Assembly: GCA_020002185.1 (NCBI GenBank)
Contig: CM034543.1
Coordinates: 25,845,462-25,909,461 of the forward strand
DNA from: Paraescarpia echinospica
Lineage: Eukaryota; Annelida; Polychaeta; Sabellida; Siboglinidae
Direction of reading: 5' to 3'
Length of the DNA: 64,000 nt
Shown: positions 1 through 11,099 of the stretch, in pieces
How the letters are laid out: every line of letters starts with the position of its first letter
Numbering within the stretch: the stretch's first letter is position 1
The notes under the pieces: model-generated
Database searches by the model: none
What the model was told of the DNA's origin: nothing
Seen by the model: only the letters and a program-made list of their open reading frames with translations
Program-made: the position numbers and the translations under genes

Positions 1-68
1 AACAGACAGTCAGTCTTGTCACCGAACTCTTCAACACCCTCATTGAGTTCACTTCGATATGGATTCTG
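1..68 (+). CDS. IP3R/RyR-like channel, 3' part of an exon (RIH-associated region)
   Basis: Read from base 3, the frame gives QTVSLVTELFNTLIEF and then five more codons to CTG, followed by a GT donor at 69-70. This resembles the helix in IP3 and ryanodine receptors just before the 'LTEYxQGPC' segment of the RIH-associated domain. The next exon (3192) continues with GNYQNQ, matching the spacing to the 'ENQ/GNQ' of the families, and both junctions are phase 0. The exon is cut by the window start. Its 5' part probably looked like the DYLREQS stub at 31047. The donor (CTG|GTGCTT) is weak, so the last few codons are uncertain. The minisatellite begins about 12 bases after the donor. Confidence 0.55.
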
Positions 69-80
69 GTGCTTTGGTGT

Positions 81-2549
81 AGGTTTAGTACAAAGGTGGG
101 GTGTGGTGGCACTGTGTTTAGAGCATGTGTTAGGTTTAGTACAAAGGTGGTGTGACGTGGCGCTGTGTTTAGAGCAAGTGTTAGGTTTAGTACAAAGGTG
201 GGATGTGGTGGAACTGTGTTTAAAGCATGTTTTAAGTTTAGTACAAAGGTGGGGTGTGGTGGCGCTGTGTTTAGAGCATGTGGTAGGTTTAGTACAAAGG
301 TGGGGTGTGGTGGCACTGTGTTTAGTGCATATGTTAGGTTTAGTGCAAAGGTGGGATGTGGTGGTGCTGTGTTTAGTGCATATGTTAAGTTTAGTACAAA
401 GATGGGATGTGGTGACGCTGCGTTTAGAGCATGTGTTAAGTTTAGTACAAAGGTGGGATGTGGTGACGCTGTATTTAGAGCATGTGTTAGGTTTAGTACA
501 AAGGTGGGGTGTGATGGCTCTGTGTTTAGAGCATGTGTTAAGTTTAGTACAAAGGTGGGATGTGGTGACGCTGTGTTTAGAGCATGTGGTAGGTTTAGTA
601 CAAAGGTGGGGTGTGGTGACACTGTGTTTAGTGCATATGTTAGGTTTAGTGCAAAGGTGGGATGTGGTGGTGCTGTGTTTAGTGCATATGTTAAGTTTAG
701 TACAAAGGTGGGATGTGGTGACGCTGTATTTAGAGCATGTGTTAGGTTTAGTACAAAGGTGGGGTGTGATGGCTCTGTGTTTAGAGCATGTGTTAAGTTT
801 AGTACAAAGGTGGGATGTGGTGACGCTGTGTTTAGAGCATGTGGTAGGTTTAGTACAAAGGTGGGATGTGGTGGCGCTGTGTTTAGTGCATATGTTAGGT
901 TTAATACAAAGGTGGGATGTGGTGGTGCTGTGTTTAGTGCATACGTTAAGTTTTATACAAAGTGGGATGTGGTGACGCTGCGTTTAGAGCATGTGTTTAG
1001 TTTAGTACAAAGGTGGGATGTCTTTGTATAGTGTTTAGTACATGTGTTAGGTTTAGTACAAAGGTGGGATGTGGTGGCACTGTGTTTAGAGCATGTTAGG
1101 TTTAGTACAAAGGTGGGGTGTGGTGACGCTGTGTTTAGAGCATGTTAGGTTTAGTACAAAGGTGGGGTGTGGTGTCGCTGTGTTTCGAGCATGTTAGGTT
1201 TAGTACAAAGGTGGGATCTCTTTGTATAGTGTTTAGTGCATGTGTTAAGTTTAGTACAAAGGTGGTGTGACATGGTGCTGTGTTTAGAGCATGTTAGGTT
1301 TAGTACAAAGGTGGGATGTCTTTGTGTAGTGTTTAGTGCAAGTGTTAAGTTTAGTACAAAGGTGGGGTGTGGTGGCGCTGTGTTTAGAGCATGTGTTAGG
1401 TTTAGTACAAAGGTGGGGTGTGGAGGCGCTGTGTTTAGAGCATGTGTTAGGCTTAGTACAAAGGTGGGGTGTGGTGGCGCTGTGTTTAGAGCATGTTAGG
1501 TTTAGTACAAAGGTGGGATGTCTTTGTATAGTGTTTAGTGCATGTGTTAAGTTTATTACAAAGGTGGGGTGTGGTGGCGCTGTGTTTTGAGCATGTTAGG
1601 TTTAGTACAAAGGTGGGATGTCTTTGTATAGTGTTTAGAGCATGTGTTAAGTTTAGTACAAAGGTGGGGTGTGGTGGCGCTGTGTTTAGAGCATGTGTTA
1701 GGTTTAGTACAAAGGTGGGGTGTGGAGGCGCTGTGTTTAGAGCATGTGTTAGGCTTAGTACAAAGGTGGGGTGTGGTGGCGCTGTGTTTAGAGCATGTTA
1801 GGTTTAGTACAAAGGTGGGATGTCTTTGTATAGTGTTTAGTGCATGTGTTAAGTTTATTACAAAGGTGGGGTGTGGTGGCGCTGTGTTTTGAGCATGTTA
1901 GGTTTAGTACAAAGGTGGGATGTCTTTGTATAGTGTTTAGTGCATGTGTTAAGTTTAGTACAAAGGTGGTGTGACGTGGTGCTGTGTTTAGAGCATGTTA
2001 GGTTTAGTACAAAGGTGGGATGTCTTTGTGTAGTGTTTAGTGCAAGTGTTAGGTTTAGTACAAAGGTGGGGTGTGGTGGCGCTGTGTTTAGGGCATGTGT
2101 TAGGTTTAGTACAGAGATGGGGTGTGGTGGCGCTGTGTTTAGAGCATGTGTTAGGCTTAGTACAAAGGTGGGGTGTGGTGGCGCTGTGTTTAGAACATGT
2201 GTTAGGTTTAGTACAAAGGTGGGATGTCTTTGTATAGTGTTTAGTGCATGTGTTAAGTTTAGTACAAAGGTGGTGTGACGTGGCGCTGTGTTTAGAGCAT
2301 GTTAGGTTTAGTACAAAGGTGGGATGTCTTTGTGTAGTGTTTAGTGGAAGTGTTAGGTTTAGTACAAAGATGGGGTGTGGTGGCGCTGTGTTTAGAGCAT
2401 GTGTTAGGCTTAGTACAAAGGTGGGGTGTGGTGGCGCTGTGTTTAGAGCATGTGTTAGGTTTAGTACAAAGGTGGGGTGTCGTGGCGCTGTGTTTAGAGC
2501 ATGTGTTAAGTTTAGTACAAAGGTGGGGTGTGGTGGCACTATGTTTAGG
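81..2549. repeat. 51-bp minisatellite, about 48 units
   Basis: Tandem copies of a G/T-rich 51-bp unit, roughly GGTTTAGTACAAAGGTGGGG plus a 31-base remainder ending in ...GAGCATGTGTTA. Some units are 3 bases shorter (GCATGTTAGG) and some carry a TCTTTGTATAGTG variant. Because 51 is a multiple of three and the unit has no stop in several frames on both strands, long open frames appear (16-975 is the longest). They are products of the repeat, not genes. The array lies in the intron between the channel exons at 1-68 and 3192. A second array of the same unit is at 31068-34296. Confidence 0.95.
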
Positions 2550-2629
2550 TCAAATCCTCTTGCTGCCATTTTGAAGCTTGCATACTTTGATTCATTCCAT
2601 GTTACTTCCGTTCAGTCAGCTGTGTATAT

Positions 2630-3060
2630 CCCAGCTAGCAAATCTGATTGGACCATTGAAGTAAGCCAGGACTTTTTCATTGGCCCATGATTGGTTTCAC
2701 TGATTGACCCAAGGATGAATAGAGCTCCACGCCAATGCCAATTATAACTTCAGCGGCCCTCTACTGGCCCAATGATTGGACCATTGGTGGGCCAATGAGA
2801 TGCCAATGAAATGCCAATGAGACAAATGAGATGCCAATGAGACATTAAAATTCGAAAAAAATATCGACGCATTTTATGTTTAGTTACACTGCAATCAAAC
2901 AACATACAATTAACGATACAAACCAATGATGGCAAACCAATGACAAACAATCACTGGCCCAATGATGTTTTTTCAAGGGCAAAGCAATGATGGTAAACCA
3001 ATGACATACCATCATTGGCCCAATCATGGTTCTGCAGCTATCATTGGTCCAATGAGCTTT
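2630..3060. repeat. CCAAT/ATTGG-rich dispersed element (copy 1)
   Basis: Begins CCCAGCTAGCAAATC and is dense in CCAATGA / CATTGG words (for example GCCAATGAGATGCCAATGAA), then a conserved core around TTCGAAAAAAATATCGACGC. Related sequence occurs at 34378-34760, 37047-37640 with 39660-39797 (inverted core), and more distantly at 11716-11935. The shared CCCAGC start, and GCTGGG at the far end of the 37-39.8 kb copy, suggest a non-autonomous DNA transposon with short terminal inverted repeats. I could not assign a superfamily. Confidence 0.5.
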
Positions 3061-3191
3061 GCTAACTTGGTATTACTGCATGGGTTTCTAGGGTGAATAG
3101 TTTTAGGACCAGCGCCATTACCACGTGTGTTTGTAGGATAAATAGTTTTCACACCAGCTCCTTTATCATATGTATGTTGACATGTTTCCAG

Positions 3192-3293
3192 GGCAACTAC
3201 CAGAACCAGCTGGTGGTGTTTGACAACAAAGTGTGCGACTACATCAACTACATTCTCCGAGGCTCTCGGTTCCACGGCTGCTCCGATAGAGAG
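3192..3293 (+). CDS. IP3R/RyR-like channel exon A (intact copy)
   Basis: 102 nt, 34 codons, phase 0 at both ends, between acceptor TTTCCAG and donor GAG|GTACAC. It reads GNYQNQLVVFDNKVCDYINY and then ILRG to CSDRE. It aligns in pattern with the RIH-associated domain of IP3 and ryanodine receptors, after the QGPC/GNQ turn, where RyR has a helix with VGFLHVF. This cytosolic helical region links the ligand-binding shell to the channel pore. The preceding exon ends at 68 and the following one is 4592-4675. A near-identical but dead copy is at 34901-35002. No other exons of this gene follow in contig 1, where the downstream intron is invaded by a retroelement. Confidence 0.7.
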
Positions 3294-4591
3294 GTACACA
3301 TCTTAAATTAACACCATACATGTTAAGTCATCCGGATTCACTGGGAGTCTCTCGGAAATCTACCAGATCTCCTGATCTCCCGGACAGGAGAAGCAATCTC
3401 CCAGATTTCTATGCCAATGAATCAAAGGAAACTCTTTGTAGCCTGATAAAGCCAGTGAGTTAATTGCTATCAGACTGAGCAGCCTGAGCTAATTCTCATG
3501 TACCAGGACACTTGACCAAGGCAGCTTGGACAACAAAGGGGTTGTTTAGATCATATACCTTGGGTTGACTAGATAACTGCAACTGTTTAACTATCATCTT
3601 GTGTCTTGCCTGTAGTTGACATTGCATATAGGCCTTAAACAAGCACCGTAAACCGCATTTGTAGAACAAAGTGTAATCCATTTCAACCTATATTCAAATA
3701 ATTTCCGTCGATCCATCTACACTATGTACACGTTTTATTTAATCCATGTATATCTGTAAATGTTACAACTGGAACACATTATAAATTAAAATATGTATTT
3801 TATAACATTAAATGCTCCATCAGCAAGGCGAAGGCAAGGGTCATAAAGAATAAATTCATCACACATGCCTCCATCACAGGGGCCATGATGACAAACTGAA
3901 GAAAATACAATGCTTAGTTCTGGTCTTTATATACCTGTGAATATTATGTCAGTTATATTTGTAATAAAAGAAGATGTATTTATTGCATATATGCATGGTT
4001 TTTTGCACCATAATGATATATTGAATGTATGAACACATATGCCTAGAACATGAAATTAGTCAACTTTTTCTTCTTTCTACCATACCTATGAAGCCACACA
4101 TAGTTTACTTGTTCACGTATAATTTGTTTAATGTAACTCATTAAATATATATTAACATGCTTTTATGTGCCATTGATTTAAAAGCACATGTGTAATGCAT
4201 TTGGAAATAAAACTGATGTGTGACCCTTTTCATAAGGTGAAATACTCTGATTTATATGCAATTCCATGATACCCTAGCCGAGACCCCCGATTTACAATTT
4301 TCTGATATCCTCTGATTTACGTATAAATGCACGATTTTCTGAGACCCTCTGATTTACGTATATATTAATCTCCTGAAACTTAAAATGTATGCTTAACATG
4401 TTTTATTGGAATAAAACAAAATCACACAGCTTAACTAAGCTATGATATCTAAATTGACTATCGTGCAGTGTCAAACACACAATAAGTATGTCAAGAACAC
4501 AGATTTCTAACAAGTAGTACTTGGGTTTTTGGTGAATAGTTAGTAAGTAGTAATTTCCTTGGTCATCTGTTATTTCATTTACTGTTTCCAG
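3294..4591 (+). other. Intron between channel exons A and B
   Basis: AT-rich intron. It holds three short degenerate tandem words around 4230-4370 ('TCTGATTTAC...GAGACCC/TCTGAT'), repeated two to three times. No exon-like frame and no mobile element could be recognised. It is co-linear with the second copy (35003-36314). Confidence 0.5.
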
Positions 4592-4675
4592 GTTCTCACT
4601 TTGAAGAAATCCATTGCCATGATGATAGTTGTGCTGATTGAGGAAGATATTAACAAATGTGGTCCAGAAGCCAAG
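4592..4675 (+). CDS. IP3R/RyR-like channel exon B (copy 1)
   Basis: 84 nt, 28 codons, phase 0, between TGTTTCCAG and AAG|GTACAA. It reads VLTLKKSIAMMIVVLIEEDI then NKCGPEAK. This matches the family helix that follows exon A (IP3R '[20 protein letters not shown]', RyR 'LLDLQKDMVVMLLSLLEG'). The second copy at 36315-36398 is also open and differs by three amino acids (A to D, N to S, E to G). Both copies have good splice sites, so exon B alone does not show which copy is functional. Confidence 0.7.
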
Positions 4676-4689
4676 GTACAATTTTATAA

Positions 4690-5010
4690 TAATAACAATG
4701 GATAGTTCTTATATAGCGCAAATCTTTTAAGCAAAAAACTCAGTGCGCTAGAACATATCATTCATAGTCATATATATACATAACATAGACTATACAAATA
4801 CATACATGGACCACTTAGACTAGGGAGAATGCTTGTCGGAACAGATATGTCTTTAACCAGGGTTTAAAATCAGATAGAGTAGGGGTATTTCGCAGACTGA
4901 CAGGCAGTGAATTCCAGAGAGTGGGTGCGATGAAGCTAAAAGAGCACTCGCCAACAGACTTAAGGTTACGTCTTGGTATACTTAACAGCTTCTCGCTTGA
5001 TCATTATTTT
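4690..5010 (+). repeat. Dispersed repeat with TATATAGCGC motif
   Basis: Starts AATAATAACAATGGATAGTT followed by CTTATATAGCGC and then an inverted echo (AGTGCGCT). It continues with a stretch that is open in one frame (RLTGSEFQRVGAMKLKE). The same sequence is at 36410-36730 inside the duplicated segment. The 'ATATAGCGC' start is typical of repeats common in invertebrate genomes, but I cannot name the family. It may be the 3' end of a LINE or a SINE-like repeat. Confidence 0.4.
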
Positions 5011-5084
5011 GATATCTCGCCTCACTACACATTTTTTATTTGTTCTGCCTGTAGTAATAATGAAAACATTAAGAATTTCACCAC

Positions 5085-6369
5085 AACGGAGCCAGTTATC
5101 GTGTGCAGATTCCATCGCACTTAGAACCTGGTCAATCTTTATCTGCGCGTCAAGCACCTGCAACAGGTTGCCCTGTTGACTCAATTGTGATTCAATGAAT
5201 CGTATTTCATGTGACATTTCACCTACATAGCGTTCTATCGCGAGGATATGTTTACGATCCTCGACTTGCTGTACATGTGTTTGATTTATTACAGAAAGCA
5301 TTTGACTTACTGAGTGCACGATTCTCTGGTTCAATCTGCCGACTTGCCTTATCTGTCGTTTACATTCTAACACATCATCGTCTGTCGCAACACCAAAAAG
5401 TGTTTTAGAAATCTGTCCAAAAATGTTCAGTAGTCCACATCTTTGTCGTCCTGTTGGTTAAGGGACGTACATTGCTTGTTCGATTTCAGCTAGTCGATCG
5501 CTCCAGCTTTCCATCGATTGATTATTGAATTCTCGGACTGCCCGCAGCCTAAGAATGGCGGTTTTGAATTGTTCAAGTTTCTGTCGTAGTCCTGATATCT
5601 CGGATGGGGCCGTAATGGTTATTAAAACCACCCATGTTGCGACGTGGTTACTTGTGTCATCGGCTCCTGTCACCAACAGTCCGTCAGCCAAGAATCGCGG
5701 TTCATTAAGTCGTATATCCTTTCTAGCATAATCACATGCCAGTACAACAGTCATTAATGTGGTATTAGCTACCCTCTACTAAAACCGTTTGAGTAACCGT
5801 GTTACTCTCTTTTAACTTCTTTATCTTCCTCGTTGGATGCCCATCCATTAACAGAAGCTCTTTCAGTGTCTTTTGACTACTGCACGGAAACTGCATTTCC
5901 CTGTTTCCTTGTTGGAAAACCTGTTTTACCCAACAGCACAACTCTTTCGACGATTCTTGTAGTCCAGTAGCATTTGTTTTCGACTTCGCGTTTTTGTACA
6001 AGCCTATCTTAAGGATACAGTCAGTGTAATGCCGTATTCCGAACGTTTTGTAAAACTGGAATAATTAACTGACCTTCCTTCCGAAAAAGTCTATAGACAA
6101 ACGTTGAAACATCACCTATAGTGATTTGAATTAAATGCTCTGTCTTTTAGTCGTTTAAATTCATTCAATTGATTCGGATTGACTCTACTCAAGAATCCAT
6201 TCCCGCGGATCAATTTGCCTAGATCGGACATAAAGACGTCTCCATTTATGTCCCGCTTTTGCAAACCTCCGATAATTAAATGTTGGCGTCCCACATATTT
6301 AATTGTCACAATTAGGCCTACCCGTATTGGTAACCACATCCTCGTTTTCAATATGTGACCCGTTATCAC
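5085..6369 (-). pseudogene. Envelope-like gene remnant of an LTR retroelement (errantivirus/baculovirus-F type)
   Basis: Three minus-strand open stretches (6369-6112, 6001-5765, 5754-5458) followed by a fourth (5373 to about 5085) look like one decayed coding region. Around 5460-5380, just after an in-frame TAA, the reading has a basic cleavage-like site followed by the 'L(N)xxGxxxKxLFG' signature that marks the fusion subunit in class I fusion envelope proteins of errantiviruses and baculovirus F. A cysteine-containing heptad-rich segment follows. Breaks seen: the TAA, frame changes between blocks, and loss of the C-terminal membrane anchor where the sequence joins the 2.5-kb repeat at about 5081. 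No gag or pol was recognised. It is presumably a fossil of an integrated Metaviridae-like element. Confidence 0.45.
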
Positions 6370-9220
6370 GTTTAGTCAATATCTGACCACAAAACATAGA
6401 CCTACGTTTTTACATCGCGTTGCTTACGCGATAACTTTTACGTAACTTAATAAATTGTATGCACCAAAAAGTTCGAGACTCTTCGTAACTCTAACTTCAC
6501 ATTGCATCTATTAACTCTTTTCTGGAAATCCGCTCGTCCTCACGCTAATATTATATTGTTTTCTTCAACAATAAAACTCGACAACCACCGTTAGGTTGGC
6601 GCTGAACTCTTTCAATCAGATTAATCTATAATTCTGACTTCAGTAAATTTCCGTGTTGGAATAGTGGCCAAATATAATATTTAAACATTTCTCAGCTCAA
6701 CGTAATATCTTTATTCTATTTAATAAAATTCGGATTAATCTTGTACCGATTTCTTGTTTTTAGAAATCCTTCAGCAATGAAAACAACCATGCAGCCGAAA
6801 AAGTTAACTGAATTTGTCACGTTTAAGTAGCTGCGGAAAATTTGGCATAACCAAATTCCTGGAGATACGTGCTCACAGCTTGCTTCCTGTTTGATCCACG
6901 TATTCCGCTACTTTGTAATCTACCACAATTTCAGTAAACGTAGATGATTTTCAAAGCTTCAGAAGACACCTAGATTGTTCTATTTCGCTGGCGGCCCACA
7001 GCAAGCGAATATTGTTGTAAGTCTTAAAACATGTGTTTTAGTCACAGCTGGCCAATACAAATTCCAATAAATTTATCGCTGTTTACACCTAACATTTTTA
7101 GTCAATACTTTGACATTGTCTAGTCAATTTAAACTGACACAAACCCTGTGCTAAATCTCAATTTCTCTGAGATAACGTAACTCAGTAATGCAACCCGTTC
7201 ATTGTTGTAACACCCCCTGCCACACCTAGTTAAATTGTATTTAAGCAAATACCCTACGCTGGGTGTTCTGTTGCTATTGGAAAGTAACTTTTAAAATTTA
7301 AACCCTTTTGATAATTTCTTTCTACTTCTCCTTTCGTTGAAACTATGTGTCTCTGCAAAACAATTTTAAACAATTCAGTCGAAATTTAATACAATGCTCA
7401 CGTACCTTTTCCCTTTCTAAATGATTCCTTTAAAACACACTCTAATGTCAATTATCAAGTCCTTTTTCATCTTGATCCCCGTCGTGTAGGCTACGTGCTG
7501 TTTCGATATGGTCCCTGGAGTGTTGGGTGTCGCTCGGTGTCGATTAGATTAGCCTCCCTCGGGTACGCGTCACGGTCGCCGTCAGTGTTGACACTGTCCC
7601 CGACTTCTCGCGGATCTTCATTGTTTGGTTTCGATTTCACGCGACCGTCCAGCTGTTTCGCCTTCGCTGCCGACTGTCCACTGTCTCCCCACGATCTTGT
7701 CTCGTTGGCGGCACGCACCGTCGATTTCCTCGTATCTCGGCCACTTTCCGTTTTCTCTCGTTGGTCGTTCCGGTGCCGTTCGTCAATGTACGTAATGATT
7801 CGGTCCTTCCCTTCCAACCTCCCTAACGTCCCGGATAACCACAACATACACCTACTTAGTTCAGCATAGCAGCGGTTATCGTTTGGCCTGATATGGGGAA
7901 GCTGGTCCAGAAAGACCTACCTTTAAGAATGAAATCGATGTAGTGTTTAACATCGCCGTCGGAATGTGTGGCACACGCCGACGATCGTTGTCGGTCTCGA
8001 GTTGACTCGTCAGTTGTAAGACTGCCGTCGTCGTTTGTTTCTTTATACTGATCCTGGCGCGCTCGCCAGTTGTAAAGTTGTCTGTCCCCTCCGTCTTCCT
8101 TCCTTCCTTCCTTCAGTTGGGCGGTACGCAATGGCTTAAGAAGACCGGAGCCTTACCTCGGGTATGTCGCTCGCCAAGCCGTGTGCATCATCGTCCTGTG
8201 TTGATGCATTGTCCCCTCACGGCTAAGGGTGTATTTGTTTGTCAATGAAATTGAACAAACAAGCGTTCCAGGTTCGTCACGAATATATATGTTTTATTCA
8301 TCAGTAGAAACTTCAGACACGATGTCCGTACAATGTTTGCACATTCATGTGCGCCGACAGTTCAACTCAATTTTACATTTAAAGTGTCCGTGGTTTTTGA
8401 AGATCGAAAGATAAATGCAATATATAAACCACCGTGGTTTATATTTGCCGAAATTTTGATAAGTCTAAACTGTGGGAAACATTTTCGTAGTTTCCCGTGG
8501 AGAGCGTCAACGTGTCTCCTCGTCTGTGTTCATTGCCGCCCTCCTCGTAATTCCAAAAATAGTTCCCTTTTAAACAAACTGGCTTGGCCTCAAACCAAAT
8601 CCGGGAATTGTCTTTCAACCGTAAGGGATCGAAACACATAGTATGAAATTTGTAGAATTATGGCTCTACGCATGCGTGTTTTTATGTCGTCATACTATGG
8701 GGATGAGGGTGCTCACTCACGTGAGGGGGTCTGCATTTATTTGCATAATTTCATCTTTCCGGTTCGATCTTAAAACCAGGACATGGTCACGAAGTGAATC
8801 TAAGATCAGGCCAATGTCTCCACCAAATTCCAGTCATGACTCTTAACTGTCAACTACATTCTGTTCCGGTAGACACCAAGAACTACGCCTACAGACGCGA
8901 AAATAAACAAATCGTTCAAACCTTGTTGCTTTAGAAACGCGCACACAGTGACGGTAACCATATGCTTGCCTTAATTGTGCAGCATTCTTTTATATAATGC
9001 TTTTATATAACGCGAATCTGGATTTTCTATTCTAGTCTTTCGCTGATAACTAATAATAATAGTAATTAACTAAATTAGCCACTGCAGGTCTGTTACAACA
9101 CGGTCTCCTCATTTCTCTGTACCATTTTTGAAGTCTGCATTGGATTCCTGTATGATATCGTGTAATATTTAAGATCTGTATCATTACAGACCAGGCGCTG
9201 TCCAGTAAGCAACCGTCTTA
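6370..9220. other. Region without a recognisable gene
   Basis: AT-rich to 7440, then a more GC-rich stretch at 7490-8200 with two minus-strand open frames (8131-7856 and 7847-7491) of hydrophilic, charged composition. They could be the gag or leader part of the same retroelement as the env-like remnant, but I see no zinc knuckle or protease motif. TGTAACACCCCCTGCCACAC at about 7206 looks like an LTR start, but no second LTR was found. The rest (8200-9220) shows nothing I can interpret. Confidence 0.3.
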
Positions 9221-9228
9221 TTTGCATT

Positions 9229-9382
9229 CACTGTTTATTCCTGTAAGAAAACCTATCCAGCTTCGATCATCTAGTTCTGACTTACTTTTTGGTAGTAGAG
9301 TCAACACTAACATTGGAACTAGAGCTTTTTCTATTGCTTCACCAACTCTTTGGAATATGGTCCCTCTTAGTGTTAGATCGGT
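9229..9382 (+). mobile_element. Outer LINE, 3' ORF end, part 1 (interrupted)
   Basis: Encodes the C-terminal 'GTRAFSIASPTLWNMVPLSV' tail typical of CR1/Jockey-superfamily reverse transcriptase ORFs (family pattern: 'aFs..AP.lWN.LP..ir'). The frame is interrupted at 9383 by another LINE and resumes at 10017 with RSVENITTFCRHLKTYLYN then a stop. The 3' part ends in a GCGCCTCTGAG...GGCGC hairpin and TTATTATTATA. The two halves join cleanly across the target-site duplication. Confidence 0.75.
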
Positions 9383-10016
9383 CAGGAAGAGTTGCAATGC
9401 GTCGAGAACTTCCCTTACCTTGGAAGCTACATCTCTAGGAAAGGCGATGCGGAAGTAGATGTACGAGCGAGGATAGGCAAGGCATCAGCAGTGTTCCAAA
9501 GACTACGTCCAATATGGTCCAGTAACACCATCAGAAAGGACATAAAACTACGTCTTTACATGTCAATCGTAATACCAACAGCGATATATGCCTGTAAAAC
9601 GTGGAAGAATACGGCGAGGATATCAAAAAAACTAGACGTATTTCATCGACGATGTCTCCGGTTCATACTGGGCATATCGTGGAGAGAACACACCACAAAT
9701 GAAGAAGTGATGAGGAGGGCAGGTCTGGACAGCCTGCATCACATAGTTAAGTCTCGACGACGAAGACTAGCGGGACATATCCTACGCCTACCAAGAGAGA
9801 GAACAGCACATGTAGCAATGGAATGGGTGCCTGAAGGTGGAAATAGAAGGAGAGGAAGGCCGACTAAGACCTGGCGCAAGACGTTTAAAGAAGATCTGGC
9901 AGAGATGGAAATCACCTGGAATGAGGCCAAAGAAATTGCGAAAGACCGTAGTAGATGGAGAAAGCTCGTCGCCCGATGTCCCGAAAGGAACAGGAGGAAC
10001 TAAGTCTAAGTAAGTA
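9383..10016 (+). mobile_element. Inner LINE fragment, RT ORF C-terminus, 5' truncated
   Basis: One open frame (in frame from about 9392 to 10003) encodes the post-RT region of a non-LTR retrotransposon. It starts in the 'FPYLGSYISRKGDAEVDVRA' thumb motif, then a C-terminal zinc-knuckle-like and helical region, and ends in the 'RRRGRPTKTWR...W.EAKEIA.DR..WR' tail found at the end of many RTE- and L1-like LINE ORFs. After the stop the 3' end is an AAGT tetranucleotide tail. The imperfect 14-bp duplication AGTGTTAGATCGGT / AGTGTTAGATCAGT (9369-9382 and 10017-10030) is its target-site duplication. Severe 5' truncation is usual for LINEs. Confidence 0.85.
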
Positions 10017-10230
10017 AGTGTTAGATCAGTTGAAAATATTACAACATTCTGTCGTCATTTAAAAACTTATCTTTACAACCTTGCTTATCCATTATAGCTC
10101 CCTAGCGCTGGAATACTGCTTATGGATTTTGAGATTGACCAATCCTTTTGTTTTTATGCGCCTCTGAGCTTGGTTTGCAATTATTTAGGCGCAATAGAAG
10201 TAATCTTATTATTATATGTACTGCCGCGGA
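10017..10230 (+). mobile_element. Outer LINE, 3' ORF end, part 2 and tail
   Basis: Continues the outer LINE frame after the insertion: SVRSVENITTFCRHLKTYLY then a few codons and a TAG at about 10097. It is followed by a short 3' untranslated region with a GCGCC...GGCGC stem (about 10158-10195) and ends near a TTATTATTATA run. One substitution in the target-site copy (G to A) shows the nested insertion is not brand new. Confidence 0.65.
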
Positions 10231-10434
10231 ACTACTTCGAATTCGTACGCCTCTGTTTGTCAAGTGAGGAAAATGACGTCATCGCCAATTGTTGATACGC
10301 CAATCCGTAGCTACGCAGTGTGCAACTTTGTGTGAATGTTGCGCCAATATAAGCATGCGCCAATTCTATGTTGCACATTCACGACAAGCGTCCATCCTTA
10401 CGCGACATGGGACGCCGGTTGCGAATTACCATAA

Positions 10435-11080
10435 CTGACATAGGCGGATCCAGGGGAGGCCTCCGGGCACGTGCCCCCTACTCTTTTGGTCTCGCTATAG
10501 TGGGGTGCCCCATACATCTTTGGAATGTGCCCCCGTTATGTGCCCCCTAGACTTTGGAATGTGGCCCCGCTTAGGTTAGTCTCAATAGGGTGCAATTTGA
10601 GGTTTTTCGCGAGCTTCCGAAATTTTTAATAAATGTTCAACAGCATCCATTCGTATTCCGATGTCATGATCCGATAGTGCGACGGCAGAGTGGTGTTGAA
10701 GCTGTAGCAAAACAAATCTTCAATAACACTCCCACGCTAGCTCTTCCAATGTCAAGAACGGTGGAGTGGCGACATCGCGACAGCGCGATAACTCGACAGC
10801 GGAGTCGTGCTCAAGCCCCGGCTCAGCCTATCAAATGTGAATTTGGTTCAGTGGAGGTTTTATGGCGATCCTCAAGGGGGTACAATCCTTGACTCCGAGC
10901 TTATGGGGCGCCGCAGTCAAGTGAGAATAAAATCATTCCAGGGTCCCGAGATCCGGGGTAATCAAGTTAGAACAACGTTTATTCCAGGGCCCAAAGCTCC
11001 TTGTCTTTCGGCGGGGGCCTCACAATTCAAATTTGCCCCAGGGCCACAATACATCTTAATCCGCCTCATAGTCCGCGGAT
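10435..11080. mobile_element. Possible non-autonomous DNA transposon with imperfect terminal inverted repeats
   Basis: Left edge TGACATAGGCGGATCCAG and right edge CTTAATCCGCCTCATAG are inverted relatives of each other (core AGGCGGAT). The interior has short direct repeats of GTGCCCC(C/T)... at 10475-10575. There is no transposase. The open frames here (10590-10892, 10807-11112) have no recognisable domain and are probably chance. Target-site duplication not resolved. Confidence 0.3.
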
Positions 11081-11099
11081 ATAATGTTTCGCCTTTTGC

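Larger units (their letters stand above)
2550..5080. repeat. Copy 1 of a 2.5-kb duplicated segment (other copy 34297-36804)
   Basis: From CAAATCCTCTTGCTGCC onward the sequence matches 34297-36804 closely, with substitutions and small indels, until GAATTTCAC at about 5080/36804. The segment contains two channel exons and their introns. In both copies it is preceded by the 51-bp minisatellite, so the shared unit is really array plus segment, about 5 kb. Divergence is judged by eye as a few percent, which fits either allelic haplotypes of a very polymorphic animal or a recent duplication. Confidence 0.9.

Noticed and set aside
16..975. 319-codon and overlapping open frames (16-975, 165-1031, 31040-32422 and others) encoding LVQRWGVVALCLEHVLG-type repeats
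   Set aside because: The unit is 51 bp (17 codons) and lacks stops in several frames on both strands. Frames shift with short units, no independent start or splice context, and it lies in an intron. Repeat artefact.
7491..8131. Minus-strand hydrophilic open frames as a gene
   Set aside because: No domain, both strands open in part, frames interrupted. Mentioned only as possible retroelement sequence.
9222..10003. A host gene encoding a 203-residue basic protein
   Set aside because: Sequence is the C-terminus of a LINE reverse transcriptase ORF, bounded by a target-site duplication.
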